From Actinomycetospora sp. NBRC 106375 (lineage in GTDB: Bacteria; Actinomycetota; Actinomycetes; Mycobacteriales; Pseudonocardiaceae), in the NCBI RefSeq assembly GCF_030269665.1, contig NZ_BSTS01000009.1, forward strand, positions 1 through 64,000: a stretch of 64,000 bases of DNA. The letters run 5' to 3'. The notes under the pieces are model-generated. The model saw only the letters and a program-made list of their open reading frames with translations. It searched no databases and was not told the origin of the DNA. The position numbers and the translations under genes were made by a program. Shown here piece by piece: positions 41,907 to 51,120 of the stretch. Within the stretch, counting starts at the first letter, position 1; each line of letters starts with the position of its first letter.

Positions 41907-43537
41907 CAGTGCGCCGCCTCCAGCGTGGCGTCGGCGCTCGCGCGCGTCCCGGCGAGCTTCTCGGCGGCGAGCTCGCGCAGACGGAAGCGCTGGACCTTGC
42001 CGGTGGCCGTGCGCGGCACCTCGTCGATGGCGATGACGTGGCGCGGCCGCTTGAACGACGCGAGGCCCTCGCGACACCACGCCACCAGCGCCTCGGGGTC
42101 GACGGTGTGGCCCTCGCGCGGGACGACACAGGCCACCGGGAGATCGAGCCCGTCGTCGTCGAGGACCGCGACGACCACCACGTCGGCCACCGACGGGTGC
42201 GAGACGAGCCGCTCCTCGACCTCGGCCGGCGTCACCCAGATGCCGCCGACCTTGAGGACGTCGTCGGTGCGCCCGAGGCACGTGTAGGTGCCGTCGGCGT
42301 TGCGCACGTAGGTGTCGCCGGTGCGCAGCCACTCACCCTCGAACACGAGGCGATTGGTCGCGGTGCGGCACCAGTAGCCGGTGCAGATCGAGTCGCCGCG
42401 GACGTAGAGCGTGCCGGTCTCGCCGTCGGGCACCGGGCGGCCGTCGGTGCCGCGGATCTCGACGTCGTAACCGGGGACGGGGACGCCGGAGGTGCCGGGC
42501 ACGACCTCGCCGGGCCGGTTCGACAGGTAGATGTGCAGGGCCTCGGTGGACCCGATGCCGTCGAGCACCTCGACGCCGTAGCGGTCCCGCATCCCGTTGA
42601 CCATGCGGGCCGGCAGCGCCTCGCCCGCCGAGGCGCCCCGGCGCACGGTCGCGAACGCGGCCGGGTCGACCTGGCCGGATTCCGCGGCGGCGAGCAGCGG
42701 GCCGTACGAGCTCGGGGTGCCGAAGAACATCGTCACCCGGTGGCGCGACGCGAGGTCTGCGAGCAGGGTCGGCGACGGCCGGGACGGCTCGAGCACCGCG
42801 CCCGCGCCGACCGAGAGCGGGAAGAACATCGAGTTGCCGATGCCGTAGGCGAAGAACAGCTTCGCCACCGACAGGCAGAGGTCGTCCCGCTCGATGCCGA
42901 GCACCTGCTGGCCGTAGGTCTCGCACACCGTGCGGATGTCGGCGTGCCGGTGCATCGCCGCCTTCGGCTTGCCGGTGGTGCCCGAGGTGTAGAGCCACAG
43001 CGCCTGCGACTCGTCCCACGTGTCGTACGCCGGCGGGGTCCCGCCGAGCGCCTCCCCCGCGGCCAGCATCTCGGCCCACGTCCGGGCGCCCACCGCGGCG
43101 CCGAAGCCGGACGGGTCGTCGCCGGTGACGACGACCTCCGAGACGTCCCCGCCCTTCTCCCGCGCCTGGGCCACGGCCATCCGGGAGGTGTCGGCGAACT
43201 CCGCCGAGCACAGCAGCAGGCGGCTGCGCGAGTCGGCCACCAGCACCGCCAGCTCCGGCCCGCGCAGCATCGTCGACACCGGCACGGCGACCGCGCCCAG
43301 CCGCATCGTCGCGAGGATGCCGGTGAACAGCTCGACCTCGTCGACCATGCACAGCACGACCCGCTGCTCGGGGTGCACGCCCAGCGCCGCCAGCCCCGCC
43401 GCGACCCGGCCGATCTCGGCGTCGAGCTCGGCGTAGGTCAGCGAGCGCGACGGCGCCCGCACGGCCACCCGGTCGCCGTCACCCGCCCCGAGGCGGCGGC
43501 CGACGAGGTACTCGGTCGCGTTGAACAGCTCCGCCAT
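41906..43537 (-). CDS. Benzoate-CoA ligase family protein
   Basis: 543 residues of the ANL superfamily. LYTSGTTGKPKAAMH (P-loop), FAYGIGNSMFFPL, GSTEALHIYLSNRPG and RTDDVLKVGGIWVTPAEVE are typical of benzoate/hydroxybenzoate-CoA ligases (BclA/BadA). It makes benzoyl-CoA, the substrate of the box pathway whose boxB and boxC lie 3 kb away. ATG 43537 follows GGGAGAAG. An operator-like palindrome lies about 120 bases upstream. Confidence 0.85.
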   Translation of the reverse strand: MAELFNATEYLVGRRLGAGDGDRVAVRAPSRSLTYAELDAEIGRVAAGLAALGVHPEQRVVLCMVDEVELFTGILATMRLGAVAVPVSTMLRGPELAVLVADSRSRLLLCSAEFADTSRMAVAQAREKGGDVSEVVVTGDDPSGFGAAVGARTWAEMLAAGEALGGTPPAYDTWDESQALWLYTSGTTGKPKAAMHRHADIRTVCETYGQQVLGIERDDLCLSVAKLFFAYGIGNSMFFPLSVGAGAVLEPSRPSPTLLADLASRHRVTMFFGTPSSYGPLLAAAESGQVDPAAFATVRRGASAGEALPARMVNGMRDRYGVEVLDGIGSTEALHIYLSNRPGEVVPGTSGVPVPGYDVEIRGTDGRPVPDGETGTLYVRGDSICTGYWCRTATNRLVFEGEWLRTGDTYVRNADGTYTCLGRTDDVLKVGGIWVTPAEVEERLVSHPSVADVVVVAVLDDDGLDLPVACVVPREGHTVDPEALVAWCREGLASFKRPRHVIAIDEVPRTATGKVQRFRLRELAAEKLAGTRASADATLEAAH

Positions 43538-43655
43538 GGCTTCTCCCGTCATCGTGGTGCCGATCACTACCACCCGGACCCCTGGTGGGCGAACCCCCGG
43601 ACGAGCAACGACGCGGTGGTCCGTGGGCGTCGGTCGGTGGTTCGTTGACAGAGTC

Positions 43656-43670
43656 GGGACATTCTGTCCC
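43656..43670. promoter_or_regulatory. GGGACA-TTC-TGTCCC palindrome
   Basis: A perfect inverted repeat in the 259-base region between the ligase and the divergent Rieske gene. A looser palindrome (CGAATCGGGAGATATCCC plus TCGTTCG) follows at about 43674-43698. These look like operators for one or both genes; the cognate protein is unknown. Confidence 0.45.
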
Positions 43671-43796
43671 ATCGAATCGGGAGATATCCCTCGTTCGGCC
43701 CAAGAAAAGGCCGCCTTGTCGTAACACTATGTGAGTGACCTGGGGGAAAGGTCCGCGGGATGCGCCAGGGCGGAGGGCGTATCCGAGGGGGGCGGG

Positions 43797-44276
43797 ATGG
43801 ACGCCGACGGCACCGACGAGGCGCCGGTGACCCGGCGCGGCCTCCTGCTGGGCGCGACCGCAGGTCTCGTCGTCACCGCGTGCGGGGCCCCGAGCCCGCC
43901 GCCACCCCCGCACGACCCGGCGCCGGGCGTCGTGGGCCCTCCGGCCGTCGTCGGACCGCCGGCGACCACCGGTGGCGCCGGGGGCGGCACGGGCACCGTC
44001 GTCGGCGCCGCGGGTGAGGTGCCGGTCGGCGGTGGGGCGGTGTTCGACGCCCTCCAGCTCGTCGTGACCCAACCGACGACCGGGGACTACCGCGGCTTCT
44101 CCGCCGAGTGCACGCACACGGGCTGCATCGTCAACCGGGTCGCGGACGGGGTCATCGAGTGCCCGTGCCACGGAAGTCGCTTCCACCTGGACGGCTCCGT
44201 GGCCCACGGCCCCGCACCCCGCGCACTGCCGGCACGCGGAGTCCGGGTCGACGGCGGCCAGATCGTCCTGACGTAG
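43797..44276 (+). CDS. Tat-exported Rieske [2Fe-2S] lipoprotein
   Basis: 159 residues. [20 protein letters not shown] combines a twin-arginine signal with a lipobox Cys. A long Pro/Gly linker leads to a Rieske domain with CTHTGCIV and [14 protein letters not shown], all four ligands present. It is presumably an extracytoplasmic membrane-tethered electron carrier. A GAGGGGGGCGGG stretch precedes ATG 43797. The next gene, a kinase, starts 30 bases after its stop. Confidence 0.8.
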   Translation: MDADGTDEAPVTRRGLLLGATAGLVVTACGAPSPPPPPHDPAPGVVGPPAVVGPPATTGGAGGGTGTVVGAAGEVPVGGGAVFDALQLVVTQPTTGDYRGFSAECTHTGCIVNRVADGVIECPCHGSRFHLDGSVAHGPAPRALPARGVRVDGGQIVLT

Positions 44277-44306
44277 CCGGTCGGGAACATCGAGGGGGAG
44301 CAGGCG

Positions 44307-46607
44307 ATGGAGCGGTTCGGTCGGTACGAGATCGTCGCGCAGATCGGCGCGGGGGGCATGGGGCAGGTCGTCCGCGCCCACGACACGGATCGCGACCGGG
44401 ACGTCGCTCTCAAGCTGCTCCCCGAGGCCCTCGCCAAGGATCCGGAGTTCCAGCAGCGATTCCGCCGGGAGTCGTACGCCGTGGCGCGCCTGCGCGACCC
44501 GCACGTCATCCCGATCCACGACTACGGCGAGATCGACGGCCGGCTCTACATCGACATGCGCCTCGTCGACGGCCAGAGCCTGGCCGCACTGCTCGCGCAG
44601 AGCGGCCCGTTGGCGCCCGCGCGGGCGGTGAGCGTCGTCGAGCAGGTCGCGGACGCGCTCGACGCCGCGCACGCCGAGGAGCTGGTGCACCGCGACGTCA
44701 AGCCGTCGAACATCCTGGTCACCACCGCGAAGGACTTCGTCTACGTCATCGACTTCGGTCTCGCCCACGCCGTGGGCCACCGCCGCACGCGCCTGACGAT
44801 GACCGGCGTGACTCTCGGGACGCTCGACTACATGGCCCCCGAGAGGTTCGAGAACCGGCCCGTCGACGCCCGCACCGACGTCTACTCGCTGGCCTGCACC
44901 CTCTTCGAGTGCGTCACCACGTCCAAGCCCTTCCCGGGCGACGACTTCCCCACGCAGATGTACGGACACCTCTACCTGGCGCCCCGCCACGCCAGTGAGA
45001 TCCGTCCCGAGGTGCCGGCGGCTCTCGACGACGTGATCGTGCGCGGGATGGCGAAGGACCCCGACGACCGCTACGCGACGGCCGGCGAGTTCGCTGCGGC
45101 GGCGCAGGCGGCGGTCCACCGCTCCCGAGCCGCGTCCGGCGACACGGCGACCGGCTCCGCGGACACCGTCGCGGCACCCCGCCCGGTGGCGGTGCCCCGG
45201 CCCGCGGAACCCGTCGAGGACCGCACCCAGCACCTGCCGATGCCGGCGACCTCGGTATCGGCCGCCACCACGTCGACCGCCAGTCCGGGCGCCCCGTTCT
45301 CGACGCCCACCCCGGAAGGGCCGACCGAGCAGGTCGACCCGTCGCGGTGGGGCGGCTCCGGCGTGGGGGTGCTCGACGCCCCCGCGCCTTGGACGCCGAC
45401 CGGAGGACCACCCCGCCAGGGACCGCCGTCGGGACCGCACGGCTCGTTCTCGGCGCCACCGCCGAGCCCACCCCCGCCCGGACCCGCGCCCCGGTCCGGG
45501 TTCGGGCCCGACGGCACACCGCGGGGCCGCGGGGTGCGCACCGGTGCCCTCCTCGCGATCGCCGTGCTGCTGCTCGCCGTCGCGAGCATGGGGGTCGTCC
45601 TGCTGGTCCGCGGTGGCGGTGGTGACACGACCGGGGCCGCCGCTCCCGGTGGCCCGATCAACCTCGACGGGCCGCGCAAGCCTGCGACCAGCGTTCCCCG
45701 GCCCACGGTCGGCGGCACCGTGGTGGTGGGGTCCACCCCCGGCTACATGCAGGTCGCGCCGAACGGCCGGTTCGCCTACATCGCCAACCGTGCCGCGGGC
45801 GTGATCACGGTGTTCGACACGACGCGCAACCAGCCCATCGGCACCATCCCCGTGCCCGACGGCGGACCGCAGTTCGTCGCCTTCTCGCCGGACAGCGCAC
45901 GGGCCTACGTCAGCGTCTTCAACCAGGACTACACGCTCAACGAGGTCGCCGTGATCGACACGTCGAGCGCCGCGATCACCGCCCGCATCCCGACCGGGAA
46001 ACGGCCGTTCGCCCTGGTCCTGTCCCCCGACGGCCGCCGCCTCTACGTGCCCAACCACGACTCCGGCTCGATCACCGTGGCCGACACCGGGACGAACCAG
46101 GTCGTCGACACGGTCTCCGTCGCGCCGAACCCGCACTGGCTGGACATCTCGCCGGACGGCACCCGGCTCTACGCGGCCAACCACGAATCGAACGTGGTCA
46201 CCACGATCGACACGAACGGCGACCGCGTGCTCGGCACGACCCCCGTGGGCCGCAGCCCGCACTCCATCGTGCGCCACCCGACGCAGCCGTTGGTGTTCAA
46301 CGTCAACTACGACGACAGTTCGGTGTCGGTGACCAACATCGACACCGGTGCGGTCGTCGGCACGATCACCACGGCGAGCCATCCCCAGGACATCACGCTC
46401 AGCGCCGACGGCAGGCACGCCTACCTCGCCACGGTCGACGCGAACGCGATCCAGGTGCTCGACACCACGACCCTGTCGATCACGGCGAACGTGCCGGTGG
46501 GACGCGGCCCGACGTCCGTCGCCATCACTCCCGACGGACGCCAGGCCTACGTCACCAACCTCAACGACGGCAGCGTCACCGTCCTCAACGTCGCCGGGAC
46601 GGCCTGA
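44307..46607 (+). CDS. Ser/Thr kinase with extracellular YVTN-type beta-propeller
   Basis: 766 residues. Kinase domain (1-270): GAGGMGQVVRAHD, VALKLLPEAL, HRDVKPSNILV, DFGLAHAVG. A Pro-rich linker is followed by a membrane helix near residue 420 (LLAIAVLLLAVASMGVVLLV). A 7-bladed-type propeller then spans about 475-765 with repeats such as LVLSPDGRRLYVPNHDSGSI and VAITPDGRQAYVTNLNDGSV. An outer sensor propeller on a PknD-like kinase is a known theme (NHL in PknD); here the blades are YncE/YVTN-like. Probably co-transcribed with the Rieske lipoprotein. Confidence 0.88.
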   Translation: MERFGRYEIVAQIGAGGMGQVVRAHDTDRDRDVALKLLPEALAKDPEFQQRFRRESYAVARLRDPHVIPIHDYGEIDGRLYIDMRLVDGQSLAALLAQSGPLAPARAVSVVEQVADALDAAHAEELVHRDVKPSNILVTTAKDFVYVIDFGLAHAVGHRRTRLTMTGVTLGTLDYMAPERFENRPVDARTDVYSLACTLFECVTTSKPFPGDDFPTQMYGHLYLAPRHASEIRPEVPAALDDVIVRGMAKDPDDRYATAGEFAAAAQAAVHRSRAASGDTATGSADTVAAPRPVAVPRPAEPVEDRTQHLPMPATSVSAATTSTASPGAPFSTPTPEGPTEQVDPSRWGGSGVGVLDAPAPWTPTGGPPRQGPPSGPHGSFSAPPPSPPPPGPAPRSGFGPDGTPRGRGVRTGALLAIAVLLLAVASMGVVLLVRGGGGDTTGAAAPGGPINLDGPRKPATSVPRPTVGGTVVVGSTPGYMQVAPNGRFAYIANRAAGVITVFDTTRNQPIGTIPVPDGGPQFVAFSPDSARAYVSVFNQDYTLNEVAVIDTSSAAITARIPTGKRPFALVLSPDGRRLYVPNHDSGSITVADTGTNQVVDTVSVAPNPHWLDISPDGTRLYAANHESNVVTTIDTNGDRVLGTTPVGRSPHSIVRHPTQPLVFNVNYDDSSVSVTNIDTGAVVGTITTASHPQDITLSADGRHAYLATVDANAIQVLDTTTLSITANVPVGRGPTSVAITPDGRQAYVTNLNDGSVTVLNVAGTA

Positions 46608-46638
46608 CGGTGGCCGTGCCGCTGGAGTGCTCACCGCC

Positions 46639-48066
46639 CTAGTTGAAGTGCACGTACTCGAAGTCGACGGGCTTGTCGTTGATCCCGTTGTTCGGCGGCG
46701 CGATCCAGCTCGCGATCTTCCCCGGCTCGAGGACGGGGTGCATGAGGCCGCGGACGTGGGTCTTGTCGACGTCGGTCGGCAGCCAGCGGCTCTCGTTCGC
46801 CGCCCACTCCTCCGCGGACATCATCTTGCCTTCGGGCGAGATGTGCTGGCCCGCGAACGCCCCGACCTGCCGGTTGAAGCCGACGTGCGGCAGCGAGAGC
46901 CGCGCGTCGATGCCGTGCTTCTCGAGGATCCGGTTCCAGCGCTTGAGACCGCCGCGGCAGTCGCCGATGTACTCGCTGCGCAGGTCCTGGTTGAGCGCCA
47001 GCAGCGCCGGCACCTCGTTGGTGGTGATCGACCCGTCGCGCACGGCGTCCACGGCGCCGGCGTCGTCGCTGAGCACGTGGTCGTCCTTGCGCCGCTCCTC
47101 CTGCCAGCGGCCCTTGAGCCCGGCGGTGAAGTAGTTGGCGGCGTTGGTGGACGACTCGTTGCCGAACAGGTCGAGCGAGACCGTGTAGTGGAAGTTGATG
47201 TACTTCTGGATCATGTCGAGCGGGATGCCGCCGGCCCCCGCGACCTCGTCCGAGTCGTGCTCGGTCATCAGCTGCGCGGTGCGGGTGACCACGCGGTCGA
47301 TGCCGGTGGTGCCCACGAACATGTGGTGGGCCTCCTCCTTGAGCATGAACTCGCAGGTCCGCGACAGCGGGTCGAAGCCCGACTCCTTCAGCGTCCCGAG
47401 CTGGTACTTGCCGTCCCGGTCGGTGAAGTAGGTGAACATGAAGAACGACAGCCAGTCCGGGGTCTCCTCGTTGAAGGCCCCGAGGATGCGCGGCGAGTCG
47501 TCCGAGCCGGAGTTGCGGGCCAGCAGCTGGTCGGCCTCCTCGCGGCCGGCCCGGCCGAAGTAGGCGTGCAGCAGATAGACCATCGCCCAGAGGTGCCGAC
47601 CCTCCTCCACGTTGACCTGGAAGAGGTTGCGCATGTCGTAGAGCGAGGGCGCGGTGGCGCCGAGGAAGCGCTGCTGCTCGACCGACGCGGGCTCGGTGTC
47701 GCCCTGGATGACGATGAGGCGCTGCAGGTCGGCGCGGTACTCGCCGGGCACCTCCTGCCACACCGGCTCGCCCTTGTGCTCACCGAACGCGATCTTGCGG
47801 TCCGGGTCGTGCTCGGAGAGGAAGACGCCCCACCGGTACTCGTTCATCGGCACGTGGTCGAAGTGCGCCCACCCCTCGCGGCCGACGTCGACGGCGGTGC
47901 GCAGGTAGACGTCCTTGGTGTCGACCGCGGGGCCCATGTCGCCCCACCAGTCGAGGAAGTTGGGCTGCCAGCGCTCGAGGGCCCGTTGGAGCTTGCGGTC
48001 GGAGGCGAGGTCGACATTGTTGGGGATCTTGGCGTCGAAGTCGATCTTCGGGCGTGCGGAGGTCAT
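46639..48066 (-). CDS. boxB: Benzoyl-CoA 2,3-epoxidase, oxygenase subunit
   Basis: 475 residues, matching BoxB. The di-iron ligand helices show NVEEGRHLWAM and LKEEAHHMFVG (two ExxH pairs), and SFFMFTYFTDRDGKYQL is conserved. BoxB with the reductase BoxA turns benzoyl-CoA into the 2,3-epoxide using O2 and NADPH. It directly follows boxC (one base between the boxC stop and the boxB start). boxA is not adjacent. Confidence 0.92.
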   Translation of the reverse strand: MTSARPKIDFDAKIPNNVDLASDRKLQRALERWQPNFLDWWGDMGPAVDTKDVYLRTAVDVGREGWAHFDHVPMNEYRWGVFLSEHDPDRKIAFGEHKGEPVWQEVPGEYRADLQRLIVIQGDTEPASVEQQRFLGATAPSLYDMRNLFQVNVEEGRHLWAMVYLLHAYFGRAGREEADQLLARNSGSDDSPRILGAFNEETPDWLSFFMFTYFTDRDGKYQLGTLKESGFDPLSRTCEFMLKEEAHHMFVGTTGIDRVVTRTAQLMTEHDSDEVAGAGGIPLDMIQKYINFHYTVSLDLFGNESSTNAANYFTAGLKGRWQEERRKDDHVLSDDAGAVDAVRDGSITTNEVPALLALNQDLRSEYIGDCRGGLKRWNRILEKHGIDARLSLPHVGFNRQVGAFAGQHISPEGKMMSAEEWAANESRWLPTDVDKTHVRGLMHPVLEPGKIASWIAPPNNGINDKPVDFEYVHFN

Positions 48067-48067
48067 C

Positions 48068-49780
48068 TCAGACTCGCTTCCGGTCGAAGTCGGCCTTGCG
48101 GCCCGTGCCGTACTTGCGCAGGGCGCCGTCGGGTCCGCTGGCGTTGGGGCGGACGAAGATCCAGTTCTGCCACGCGGTGAGCCGACCGAAGATCCGCGTC
48201 TCCATGGTCTCAGGGCCGACGAACCGGTGGTTGGCCTCCATGCCGGTCAGCGCGTCCGGGGACAACGAGGCCCGCTCCTCGAGCAGGATGCGGATCTCGT
48301 CCTCCCAGTCGATGTCGTCGGGGGCGTCGGTGACCAGGCCCGCCTCCTCGGCGTCGGCGCCGGTGAGGCGCTCGCCCACGCGCTCGTGCAGCTCCGCCAC
48401 GTGCTCGTCGTCGCCGTAGAACCGCGACGCCAGCCGGGTCAGGCCGTTGCCCATCGGGAACGCGCCGAAGTTCGACCCGGTGAGGACGATCTGGGCCGCC
48501 TCCTGCTCCTCGTCGGCGTCCTCGAAGATGCCCTCGAGCATGTACTGGCGATCGCAGGCCAGCGCGAGCTCCAGCAGGGCGCCGGCGAAGCAGCTGCCGG
48601 GCTCGATGAGCGCGATGAGGCTGCGGCTGGTGACGTCGAGGCGCTTGAGCGTCCGCTTGAAGTAGTGGCGGATCTCGTTGACCAGCCAGTCGGAGCCGGA
48701 GTGCTCGGTGATGACCGCCTCGAAGGCCAGCGCGCCCTCGACCGAGCCCTGCGTGCGGACCAGCCACGTGCCGATCTCGAGCTCGTTGGTGCGCAGCCGC
48801 AGGATGAGGTCGTCGAGCTCGCGGGTCATGGCCAGCGGCCAGAAGTCGGCGCCGAGGGCGTGGATGCGCTCCAGCGACTCGGGCACGGTCCCGGGCTCGG
48901 GACCGAGCACGGTGATCGTCGCGGTGCGGGCGTCACGGTCGATCTCGCACCGGACGTTCGGGTAGGTGATGGAGTCCTCGGTGACCTCCCGGTGCAGGGG
49001 CGGCAGGGCGATGCCCCGGCCGTCGACGGGCCGGTGCGATCCCTCGGCGGCCTCCGCCGCCCGCGCGCGCACCGTCTCGTCCCACTGCTTGCGCGAGACC
49101 GTCTCGTCGACGAGCTTCCACTCCACGGCCTTCGGACCCTGGAAGCCCTCGGACTTCGTGGCGAAGATGTCGGCCCGGTCCTTGCGGACGTGGCGCTTGT
49201 CGGTGACGCGGGTGAGCCCACCGGTGCCGGGGAGGACCCCGAGCAGCGGCACCTCGGGCAGGGCGACGGTGCTCGACCGGTCGTTGACCAGGAGAATCGT
49301 CTCGCAGGCCAGGGCCATCTCGTACCCGCCGCCGGCGGCCGTGCCGTTGAGCGCCGCCACCCAGGTCTGACCGGAGTGCGCGGTCATGTCCTCGATGCCG
49401 TTGCGCGTCTCGTTGGTGAACTTGCAGAAGTTCACCTTCCACGGGTGGCTCGACTGGGCGAGCATCCGGATGTTCGCGCCGGCGCAGAAGTTCGAGTCCT
49501 TGCCGCTGGTGAGCACCACGCTGCGCACCTCGGGGTGCTCGAAGCGCAGGCGCTGCGTGATGTCGTAGAGCTCGATGTCGACGCCGAGGTCGTACGAGTT
49601 GAGCTTGAGCTCGTAGCCCGGGACGAGGCCGCCGTCCTCGGCGACGTCGAGGTAGACCCACGCCGTCGCGCCGTCGACCTCGAGCCGCCAGTGGCGGTAG
49701 CGCTCCGGATCGGTGTCGAAGTCGACCTGGGGAACGGTCTCGGGGTGAGATGCGGCGGGCGCGTCGTCGAGAACGGTCAC
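48068..49780 (-). CDS. boxC: 2,3-epoxybenzoyl-CoA dihydrolase
   Basis: 570 residues; a double-crotonase-like protein as in BoxC: LTSGKDSNFCAGANIRMLAQ, then LNGTAAGGGYEMALAC, and a second half with SLIALIEPGSCFAGALLELA. It hydrolyses the epoxide ring to 3,4-dehydroadipyl-CoA semialdehyde plus formate. GTG 49780 follows GGGAGG. First gene of the boxC-boxB pair, divergent from a GNAT gene. Confidence 0.92.
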   Translation of the reverse strand: MTVLDDAPAASHPETVPQVDFDTDPERYRHWRLEVDGATAWVYLDVAEDGGLVPGYELKLNSYDLGVDIELYDITQRLRFEHPEVRSVVLTSGKDSNFCAGANIRMLAQSSHPWKVNFCKFTNETRNGIEDMTAHSGQTWVAALNGTAAGGGYEMALACETILLVNDRSSTVALPEVPLLGVLPGTGGLTRVTDKRHVRKDRADIFATKSEGFQGPKAVEWKLVDETVSRKQWDETVRARAAEAAEGSHRPVDGRGIALPPLHREVTEDSITYPNVRCEIDRDARTATITVLGPEPGTVPESLERIHALGADFWPLAMTRELDDLILRLRTNELEIGTWLVRTQGSVEGALAFEAVITEHSGSDWLVNEIRHYFKRTLKRLDVTSRSLIALIEPGSCFAGALLELALACDRQYMLEGIFEDADEEQEAAQIVLTGSNFGAFPMGNGLTRLASRFYGDDEHVAELHERVGERLTGADAEEAGLVTDAPDDIDWEDEIRILLEERASLSPDALTGMEANHRFVGPETMETRIFGRLTAWQNWIFVRPNASGPDGALRKYGTGRKADFDRKRV

Positions 49781-49870
49781 GGTGGTGGTCCTCCCTTGTC
49801 GTGCGGGCCACACTCTACGAGAATCCGACGTCGATGCATAGAGCTGTAGAACTTTGGGGAGGGCGACACG

Positions 49871-50311
49871 ATGACGTGGCACTGGATCGCCGAGCAGGAG
49901 CCCCGCTGGGACCAGGACAAGGCCGCGGCGCTCGGTGACCTGCCGCCGACGCTGTTCGGTCTGGGCTACCCCGAGGTGGGCCACCCCCTGGGTGACGCGT
50001 GGTGGCGGGTGGAGGACGACGCCGGCAGCGCGCTCGGCTACGGGCGCCTGGACGACACCTGGGGCGATGCCGAGATCCTCATCGTGACCACCCCGGACGC
50101 GCGCGGCACCGGCGTCGGCGCCTTCGTGCTGGAGCACCTCGAGCGCGAGGCCGCGTCCCGCCAGCTCAACTACGTCTACAACGTGGTGCCCACCCGTCAC
50201 CCCGAGGGCGAGGCGGTCCGGACGTGGCTGACCGCCCACGGGTTCGATCCCACGGAGGTCGGCGAGCTGCGCAAGCGCGTCGCCTCGGGGGCCGCGCCGA
50301 GCGGGGCGTGA
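49871..50311 (+). CDS. GNAT-family acetyltransferase
   Basis: 146 residues. ILIVTTPDARGTGVGAFVLE is the acetyl-CoA pyrophosphate-binding motif A (R/Q-x-x-G-x-G/A form). WHWIAEQEPRWDQDKAAALG at the start is distinctive. The substrate is unknown; placement divergent to boxC suggests a link to CoA-thioester metabolism. Its stop is 4 bases from the convergent tetR stop. Confidence 0.7.
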   Translation: MTWHWIAEQEPRWDQDKAAALGDLPPTLFGLGYPEVGHPLGDAWWRVEDDAGSALGYGRLDDTWGDAEILIVTTPDARGTGVGAFVLEHLEREAASRQLNYVYNVVPTRHPEGEAVRTWLTAHGFDPTEVGELRKRVASGAAPSGA

Positions 50312-50315
50312 GACC

Positions 50316-50951
50316 TCAGGCGACCAGGGTCGCCAGCTGGCGCCGGACCCCCGCGCGCAGGACGTCGAGCGCGTCGGCCGCGCCGGCGAGGTGGCGCTGG
50401 AGCGCCTGGTGGAACAGGCCGTCGACCGTGGCGTAGGCGAACGACGGCGGGCAGGCCGGTGCGGCGCCGACGAGGCGGGCGTACGCCTCGACGGTCCGCC
50501 AGATCATGCGCTCGAGGCTGCCGTCGATCGCCGCGACGTCGGCGCGGAACGACTCCTCGAACAGCGACTGGGTGCGCAGGTCGTACCAGAGGCGGTGCAG
50601 CAGCGCGTCCTGCTCGAGCGTCGCCGCGAGGCCCTCGGCGACGCCGTCCAGCAGGTCCTCCGGGCTCGCGGCGGTCGCCACGATGCCGTCGTAGCGCTCG
50701 ACGCAGTGCGTCTTGTACTGCCGCACGCAGTAGGTGATCAGGTCGACCTTGTCGCGGAAGTAGTAGTGCAGGACGCCGTGCGAGAACGCCGAGTTCTGCG
50801 CGATCTCGCGCAGGCTCGTCCGCGCGTAGCCGAGCTCGGAGAGCGTCAGCAGCGCGGCGTCGGCGAGCGCGCGTCGGCGCTCGTCGATCCTGTCCGCCCG
50901 CCGCCGCGCGCTGCGGTCGGCCGGCGCCGTCGAGTCGGTCCTGCGGGCCAC
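50316..50951 (-). CDS. TetR-family regulator
   Basis: 211 residues. HTH: LLTLSELGYARTSLREIAQN, then SHGVLHYYFRDKVDLITYCV. The C-terminal domain is of the type seen in BetI-like regulators (HRLWYDLRTQSLFEESFRAD). GTG 50951 follows GGGAGA. The upstream palindrome (50998-51033) lies between it and the divergent SDR/acyl-CoA ligase pair, which it probably regulates. Confidence 0.85.
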   Translation of the reverse strand: MARRTDSTAPADRSARRRADRIDERRRALADAALLTLSELGYARTSLREIAQNSAFSHGVLHYYFRDKVDLITYCVRQYKTHCVERYDGIVATAASPEDLLDGVAEGLAATLEQDALLHRLWYDLRTQSLFEESFRADVAAIDGSLERMIWRTVEAYARLVGAAPACPPSFAYATVDGLFHQALQRHLAGAADALDVLRAGVRRQLATLVA

Positions 50952-50997
50952 GGGCTGGATCTCCCGTCGAGGTCGGGACGCCTCACCGTACCGAGCC

Positions 50998-51033
50998 TGG
51001 ACAGCCGTCCGGGGAAATCTTGACGACTGTCCA
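50998..51033. promoter_or_regulatory. TGGACAG palindromic operator
   Basis: TGGACAGCCGTC - 12 nt - GACGACTGTCCA: twelve-base arms with one mismatch, in the divergent tetR/SDR intergenic region. Confidence 0.6.
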
Positions 51034-51120
51034 AAGCCGTCCCTACGTTGTGATCTGCGTCGCAGCAGCGAAGCACGATCACGGGTCGGCCGGCAGGGGC
51101 GCCGGCGGGAAGGACGACGG

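Noticed and set aside
43645-43650. TTGACA as a -35 box for the Rieske lipoprotein gene
   Set aside because: No suitable -10 hexamer lies 16-18 bases downstream; the region contains palindromes instead.
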